In this document: positions 59,524 to 64,000 of the stretch, one piece after another
How positions within the stretch are numbered: the first letter of the stretch is position 1
Layout: each line of letters begins with the position of its first letter
Source: Flavobacterium sp. CG_23.5
GTDB taxonomy: Bacteria; Bacteroidota; Bacteroidia; Flavobacteriales; Flavobacteriaceae
Assembly (NCBI RefSeq): GCF_017875765.1
Contig: NZ_JAGGNA010000001.1
Location: 457,001-521,000 of the forward strand
Direction of reading: 5' to 3'
Length of the DNA stretch: 64,000 nt
The notes under the pieces: generated by a model
Told to the model about the DNA's origin: nothing
Database searches by the model: none
Seen by the model: the letters and a program-made list of their open reading frames with translations, nothing else
Position numbers and translations under genes: made by a program

Positions 59524-61500
59524 ATGACCTTTGACAGAAAAAATCTTAGCAACGACCAATTATTAGATTTATATAAAAGAATATTAAAACCAAGATTAAT
59601 AGAAGAAAAAATGTTGATACTTATTCGCCAAGGAAAAGTATCAAAATGGTTTTCAGGAATTGGTCAAGAGGCTATATCTGTTGGAGTTACGGCAGTTTTA
59701 GATACTGATGAATACATACTGCCAATGCACAGAAATCTTGGCGTTTTTACAGGGAGAAATATTCCTTTGTACCGTCTTTTTTCACAATGGCAAGGAAAAG
59801 CCAATGGTTTTACCAAAGGTCGTGATCGAAGTTTTCACTTTGGAACCCAACAATACAAGATTATTGGAATGATTTCGCATCTTGGTCCGCAATTAGGTGT
59901 GGCTGACGGAATTGCTTTAGCCAATAAACTCAAAAAGAATGGTAAAATAACAGCAGTATTTACCGGTGAAGGAGCTACCAGTGAAGGGGATTTTCATGAA
60001 GCATTGAATATTGCCTCGGTTTGGGAATTACCTGTGATGTTTGTAATCGAAAATAATGGTTACGGTTTATCAACTCCCACCAATGAGCAATATCGTTGTG
60101 AAAATCTCGCCGATAAAGGGATAGGTTACGGAATAGAAAGTCACATTATAGACGGAAATAATATTCTTGAAGTATTTAATCTTTTATCAGAATTGAAAGC
60201 TTCGATGATTGAAAAACCGCGTCCCGTTTTATTGGAATTCAAAACCTTTAGAATGCGTGGACACGAAGAAGCGAGTGGGACAAAATATGTTCCACAGGAA
60301 TTAATGGACCTATGGGCGATTAAAGATCCTGTTGATAATTATAGAAAATTTTTATCTGAAAATGGAATCCTTTCCGAAGAATTCGATTCGGCTTTAAGAA
60401 GTGAAATCAAAAAGGAAATAGACGATAGTTTGGCTCTTGCCAATGCAGAACCAGAAATCGAAGCTTCTTACAGCGAAGAATTAAATGATGTGTATAAACC
60501 CTATCAATTTGAGGCGGTTAATCCATCTTCCGAAAAAGAGAATATTCGTTTTATTGATGCCATTTCAAACAGTTTGCGTGAATCGATGGAACGACACCCA
60601 AATTCAGTAATTATGGGTCAGGACATCGCTGAATACGGTGGTGCTTTCAAAATCACTGATGGTTTTGTAGCACAGTTTGGTAAAGAACGTGTGATCAATA
60701 CGCCGATTTGCGAGAGCGCAGTAGTTTCGGCAGGAATGGGATTGTCTATCAACGGATACAAAGCCATTGTAGAAATGCAGTTTGCCGATTTCGTTTCGAC
60801 CGGATTCAATCCAATTGTGAATTTGTTGGCCAAATCACATTACCGTTGGCTGGAAAATGCCGATGTTGTGGTTCGTATGCCTTGCGGTGGCGGAACTCAA
60901 GCAGGACCTTTTCACTCCCAAACTAATGAAGCTTGGTTTACCAAAACACCAGGTTTGAAGGTGGTTTACCCTGCATTTCCATATGATGCCAAAGGTTTAT
61001 TAAATACATCCATCAACGATCCAAATCCTGTGATGTTCTTTGAGCACAAGCAATTGTACAGAAGTGTTTACCAAGATGTGCCAAAAGAGTATTATACTAT
61101 TCCATTAGGAAAAGCCGCTTTATTGAAAGAAGGAACCGATATCACTATTATTTCGTTTGGATCAGCAGTACATTGGGCATTAGATACTTTGGCTAAAAAC
61201 CCAGCGATTTCAGCTGATTTATTGGATTTAAGAACCTTGCAGCCTTTGGATACCGAAGCTATTTTTGCATCGGTAAAGAAAACAGGAAGAGTGATTATTT
61301 ATCAGGAAGACAGTATGTTTGGTGGTTTGGCCAGTGATATTTCGGCGATGATTATGGAAAACTGTTTCGAATATCTTGATGCGCCTGTTAAGCGTGTTGC
61401 AAGTTTAGACAGTCCAATTCCTTTTACAAAGGCGTTGGAAGATCAATATTTGCCGAAAGGAAGATTTGAAAAGGAATTATTGGAAATTATGGCTTACTAA
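59524..61500 (+). CDS. 2-oxoacid dehydrogenase E1, fused alpha and beta subunits
   Basis: The 658-residue protein joins the E1 alpha and beta chains of a branched-chain 2-oxoacid (2-oxoisovalerate) dehydrogenase. The thiamine diphosphate motif, GEGATSEGDFHEALNI and ENNGYG, is near 147-178. The beta part starts near 345 with RFIDAISNSLRESMERHPN and VIMGQDIAEYGGAF. The linker at 320-345 is charged. It makes acyl-CoA from branched 2-oxoacids with E2 and E3 coded elsewhere. The last 51 codons exist in a second, diverged copy at 62312-62462, so the 3' end may have been exchanged. Confidence 0.92.
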   Translation: MTFDRKNLSNDQLLDLYKRILKPRLIEEKMLILIRQGKVSKWFSGIGQEAISVGVTAVLDTDEYILPMHRNLGVFTGRNIPLYRLFSQWQGKANGFTKGRDRSFHFGTQQYKIIGMISHLGPQLGVADGIALANKLKKNGKITAVFTGEGATSEGDFHEALNIASVWELPVMFVIENNGYGLSTPTNEQYRCENLADKGIGYGIESHIIDGNNILEVFNLLSELKASMIEKPRPVLLEFKTFRMRGHEEASGTKYVPQELMDLWAIKDPVDNYRKFLSENGILSEEFDSALRSEIKKEIDDSLALANAEPEIEASYSEELNDVYKPYQFEAVNPSSEKENIRFIDAISNSLRESMERHPNSVIMGQDIAEYGGAFKITDGFVAQFGKERVINTPICESAVVSAGMGLSINGYKAIVEMQFADFVSTGFNPIVNLLAKSHYRWLENADVVVRMPCGGGTQAGPFHSQTNEAWFTKTPGLKVVYPAFPYDAKGLLNTSINDPNPVMFFEHKQLYRSVYQDVPKEYYTIPLGKAALLKEGTDITIISFGSAVHWALDTLAKNPAISADLLDLRTLQPLDTEAIFASVKKTGRVIIYQEDSMFGGLASDISAMIMENCFEYLDAPVKRVASLDSPIPFTKALEDQYLPKGRFEKELLEIMAY

Positions 61501-61527
61501 GTAAGGAATCGGTTTCCTAAATTAATT

Positions 61528-61586
61528 ACGAATTTCATGAATTAACACAAACTAATTAGTGTAATTTTTGAAATTCGTGTTTTTTA
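61528..61586 (+). terminator. Terminator-like hairpin after E1
   Basis: ACGAATTTCATGAATTAACAC can pair with GTGTAATTTTTGAAATTCGT with about three mismatches, followed by GTTTTTTA. It lies 28 bases after the E1 stop. ACGAATTTCA-type hairpins are common at gene ends in flavobacteria. Confidence 0.6.
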
Positions 61587-61613
61587 TTCATCGTACTATT
61601 AGTAGAAAATTTT

Positions 61614-61898
61614 TTAACTTATTTTACCTTCATATAAATCCCAAATGGGGAAAATCATATCATAATCATTCCAATTTAAATTTCCATATACAATAGTGAA
61701 GTTTTTGAAATTATTTAAATCTAAATATTTTGAAATGGAAGGATGTTGTGATTTTGATAAAAAGAGTTCAAAATCAACGTTTTTTTCTGACGCATCGGTA
61801 AAGGTTACTTTAATAACGTAACCATTAACATAAGTCGCAGCAACAACATTTATTGCTTCTGTTTCACTTTGATTGCTATAATTAACTGCTATTTTCAT
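61614..61898 (-). CDS. DUF2442 protein
   Basis: The 94-residue protein has the DUF2442 pattern: NGYVIKVTFTDASEKNVDFELFL in the first half and a C-terminal WNDYDMIFPIWDLYEGK with the typical aromatic W/D residues. DUF2442 and DUF4160 proteins often occur as a pair and are proposed to be toxin-antitoxin-like or chaperone-like modules; the activity is not known. The start overlaps the DUF4160 stop by four bases. Confidence 0.85.
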   Translation of the reverse strand: MKIAVNYSNQSETEAINVVAATYVNGYVIKVTFTDASEKNVDFELFLSKSQHPSISKYLDLNNFKNFTIVYGNLNWNDYDMIFPIWDLYEGKIS

Positions 61899-62200
61899 TT
61901 TATTTTTTTTGTAATTTTTTCAAATGGAATTTCTTTGTGATATACAAAATAATCAATCCATTTTACCACAATTTCAGAAGCATATTGTCCTAAGAAAGAT
62001 TGAAAATTTTTAAGTTCATTCCCAATAAGAGGTTTTTTTCCTTTTACACCAACAATTTTAATTTCAGAAATAATCCCGTTAACGATGTAAAATTCTGCTT
62101 TACTTTCAAATTCCGCTTTTTTTGCATGCACATGAATTGGTTCATGTTCATTTGAATAAAAATAAAAAAGAATTCCTAAATATTCATACAATTTTGGCAT
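61895..62200 (-). CDS. DUF4160 protein
   Basis: The 101-residue protein matches DUF4160: MPKLYEYLGILFYFYSNEHEPIHVHAKKAE at the start, with the conserved H-x-P-x-H-V-H motif. It overlaps the DUF2442 gene by four bases, so the two are translated together. The pair lies inside the interval between the two copies of the E1 3' end. Confidence 0.85.
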   Translation of the reverse strand: MPKLYEYLGILFYFYSNEHEPIHVHAKKAEFESKAEFYIVNGIISEIKIVGVKGKKPLIGNELKNFQSFLGQYASEIVVKWIDYFVYHKEIPFEKITKKIK

Positions 62201-62311
62201 AAGTACCTATTTAATTCAAAATTACAAAATTTAACAACTTGATATACTAATAGTATATTTTTTAATAAAAAAGTTGACTCATAGTATATTTGGTTTAAGG
62301 AGTAATATTTA

Positions 62312-62462
62312 GGCGGTGATTATGGAAAATTGTTTCGAATATCTTGACGCGCCGTTTAAGCATGTAGCGAGTTTAGATAGTCCAATTCCTTTTGCAAAAG
62401 CCTTGGAAGATCAATATTTGCCAAAAGGCAGATTTGAAAAGGCTTTGCAAGAAATGTTATAA
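62312..62462 (+). pseudogene. Detached second copy of the E1 gene 3' end
   Basis: The frame reads AVIMENCFEYLDAPFKHVASLDSPIP..., ends FEKALQEML and matches residues 608-658 of the E1 protein with about 80 percent identity. A TAG stands immediately before it (62309-62311), so it cannot continue from any upstream gene. It has no promoter or full domain and is a remnant. The reading frame is intact, which suggests that both copies were once functional gene ends. Confidence 0.85.
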
Positions 62463-62486
62463 CACTAACTATCGATATCAATTTAT

Positions 62487-62527
62487 TTAGGTCGTTTTTA
62501 GAATTTTACAACCTAAAAACGACCTAA
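62487..62527. terminator. Perfect 15-bp inverted repeat, bidirectional terminator
   Basis: TTAGGTCGTTTTTAG pairs perfectly with CTAAAAACGACCTAA around an 11-base loop. The right arm covers the stop codon of the small gene on the minus strand (62513-62515). It could terminate that gene and any transcript from the left. Confidence 0.65.
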
Positions 62528-62629
62528 TATCCAGTAGATAATTATGAATAGTATAATTGTTCCAAAGCAACCACCACCTAGCTTTTTTGCCCCGTAACCT
62601 GCAATTAATGTTTTGAAAAATCCATTCAT
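62513..62629 (-). CDS. Small glycine-rich membrane protein, 38 aa
   Basis: An ATG at 62627-62629 opens 38 codons. The product begins MNGFFKTLIAGYGAKKLGGGC, followed by a hydrophobic end, FGTIILFIIIYWILGRF. Proteins with this GAKKLGGGCFGTI pattern are widespread in flavobacteria and have no known role. The stop lies inside the inverted repeat at 62487-62527. Confidence 0.65.
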   Translation of the reverse strand: MNGFFKTLIAGYGAKKLGGGCFGTIILFIIIYWILGRF

Positions 62630-62796
62630 ATTTATTGATTTTAAATGTTTTTATAAAGGTAATAATAAAATAGTATTCTGATAGTTTTTATTTTAATTCC
62701 AAAAATAAAATCAATGACAAAAAATAGATGCTTATTTTAATAACAGTCTTGGAATGTTACTATAAAAAAGATAGCTAGAGTTTATAATTTTTTTGT

Positions 62797-64000
62797 TTAT
62801 CGATTACTCAATTTTGCTTTTTCTTTGATAATATCACTTATTTTTCGGTTTTGGATTTTGCTTTCTAACCATGAAATAATATCGAGATAAAGGAACGCCC
62901 TTTTTTCGTAAGTGTTTTTTTCTAATTCGACAAAACGTGCCCTCATTTTTATAAACTCCTTTTTGATATCTCCGGGATAAATAGAGTTTAAGTTTTTCAA
63001 AAACTTGATGATCTCTTTTTGCACTTCATGCAAATCGTTCATTTTCAGCAAGAATTTATACGTGTTTTTCAGTTGATTTTCTAAATAATAATCGTTGCCC
63101 AATTCATAATGAGCAATTAAACTTAGTAATCGTGCAAAACACATTAAATCTTCCCGCATGGAAAGATTTTTGTTGTTTATGATTTTCTCTAAATAGAATA
63201 TCGATTCAACGTATTTTTCGTTACCAAAATAGATAGAAGCTATTTTGTAGTAAAACAACATTTCGTGATGTTCATCAAGATGCTCACTATGTAATTTTAA
63301 TTTATTTAAAATTTCTGGAATTAGATATTCACTTTCAGCAAAAGTACCTTCCAGAATATGATAATTCAGTTTATTATTATACAAATATAAGAACGATAAC
63401 GAAGCAATATTGTCATTTATTGGAAACCTCGGATCGTGAATTGTTTCTTCTAATAACAACAAATATTTTTTGAATTTTGATTTGTATTTAAGCATGAATA
63501 AAGACTCCAGTAAATAATGATTCCCTTTTAAAAAGAATACTGGATTTAGATAAATCATACTTGGATTATCATAAAAAAGAGTGACCCATTTATACGCATA
63601 TTTGTAACTTCCTAAAAAGTCCTGAACTAAAAAACTACGCCAAAGATTAGCATTGTAAAACCAATATTTCTCTCGAAAACCAAATTTTTTCTCATCTAAT
63701 TTGGCAATGTGTTTGTGGAAATAATCATCAATGTATTTGTACTCTTCGTCACTTTTTACATAACCTGTTTTCAGCATTATCCCATACAATTGCAAGGATA
63801 AATTGGATAATTTACTGGAAATTGTATTGCGATAGTTTAACTCTTTGGCTTGAACAACTAATTCATCGGCACGACCTTGAATACTTCGGGTGATGTATTG
63901 TGATTCAATAAGCTTTTCAAATTCTACAATTTCGTAAGCCATCAGTTTTTCGTCATTTTCTAAAGCTGAAATTTTTGTTTTATCCAAGATTTTTAAACTT
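62797..64000 (-). CDS. Helical repeat protein, 5' end outside the window
   Basis: At least 396 residues are visible, and the frame stays open to the right edge, so the true start may lie beyond 64000. A TTG at 63985-63987 or ATGs further in are possible starts inside the window. The sequence is almost all alpha-helical with TPR-like phasing (FREKYWFYNANLWRSFLVQD, YYKIASIYFGNEKYVESIFYLE). No catalytic motif is visible. I do not recognise a named family; similar proteins are common in flavobacteria. Confidence 0.7.
   Translation of the reverse strand, partial: SLKILDKTKISALENDEKLMAYEIVEFEKLIESQYITRSIQGRADELVVQAKELNYRNTISSKLSNLSLQLYGIMLKTGYVKSDEEYKYIDDYFHKHIAKLDEKKFGFREKYWFYNANLWRSFLVQDFLGSYKYAYKWVTLFYDNPSMIYLNPVFFLKGNHYLLESLFMLKYKSKFKKYLLLLEETIHDPRFPINDNIASLSFLYLYNNKLNYHILEGTFAESEYLIPEILNKLKLHSEHLDEHHEMLFYYKIASIYFGNEKYVESIFYLEKIINNKNLSMREDLMCFARLLSLIAHYELGNDYYLENQLKNTYKFLLKMNDLHEVQKEIIKFLKNLNSIYPGDIKKEFIKMRARFVELEKNTYEKRAFLYLDIISWLESKIQNRKISDIIKEKAKLSNR

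Noticed and set aside
62322..62462. The E1 3' fragment as an independent 46-codon gene
   Set aside because: It matches only the end of the E1 protein, has no promoter or ribosome-binding site and lacks a complete domain, so a remnant is the better reading.

Overview
The window reads as a chromosomal segment of a Flavobacterium-like member of the Bacteroidota. The DNA is AT-rich. Several genes are preceded by the Bacteroidota sigma box TAnnTTTG. The gene set is typical of the group: PorX of the type IX secretion regulatory system, a CAL67264-type small membrane protein, a DUF3822 protein, a DCC thiol oxidoreductase, MutS2, a deoxyhypusine-synthase-like protein beside arginine decarboxylase, and a bacterial SUI1 factor. 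I could run no database search, so names rest on recognised motifs and family resemblance.

Layout. Positions 1-9300 hold a truncated lipoprotein gene, a glycosyltransferase, an HsdR-N nuclease-fold protein, holA, ettA, mutS2, an MNT/HEPN toxin-antitoxin pair and ung. Positions 9300-22900 hold ald, tsaE, porX, a lone STAND-like ATPase with a tiny upstream reading frame, two short membrane proteins, a MidA-type methyltransferase, a tandem pair of small paralogues, the RNase P RNA gene, a RelE/ParE-type toxin-antitoxin pair, a PanE-type reductase and rsmD. Positions 22900-37400 hold a RecD-like helicase, ygiD, kdsB, a potassium channel, an XRE regulator divergent from an M14 peptidase gene, an Lrp regulator, ppc and recQ. 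Positions 37400-47800 hold the polyamine-related pair, aroB, an O-antigen-ligase-like protein, proline dehydrogenase, an ABC exporter and tRNA-Val. Positions 47800-64000 hold a GC-rich FAD monooxygenase gene, bestrophin, a long acyl-CoA dehydrogenase, a luciferase-like oxidoreductase, uridine phosphorylase, an isopenicillin-N-synthase-like oxygenase, a fused 2-oxoacid dehydrogenase E1, a DUF2442/DUF4160 pair and a truncated helical protein.

Most of the window is ordinary housekeeping. The strongest unusual signals are five. (1) Six copies of a 14-bp palindrome, TTTAC-N4-GTAAA, lie around the divergent XRE/M14 promoters; one contains the -7 box of a near-perfect promoter. (2) A second, diverged copy of the 3' end of the E1 gene lies downstream, with the DUF2442/DUF4160 pair between the two copies. 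(3) Four intergenic hairpin elements of two related subtypes show paired base changes in an outer stem, which suggests a conserved RNA fold. (4) The deoxyhypusine-synthase-like protein lacks the lysine expected in its GGGxxK motif. (5) A GC-rich FAD monooxygenase carries an N-terminal DnaJ-type CxxCxGxG pair and lies just downstream of tRNA-Val, suggesting acquisition.

Genes missed by a 60-residue cutoff but readable here are at 4958-5083, 14265-14351, 15830-15967, 16053-16220, 40391-40570 and 62513-62629. Nothing resembling a CRISPR array, prophage, insertion sequence or rRNA operon was seen.
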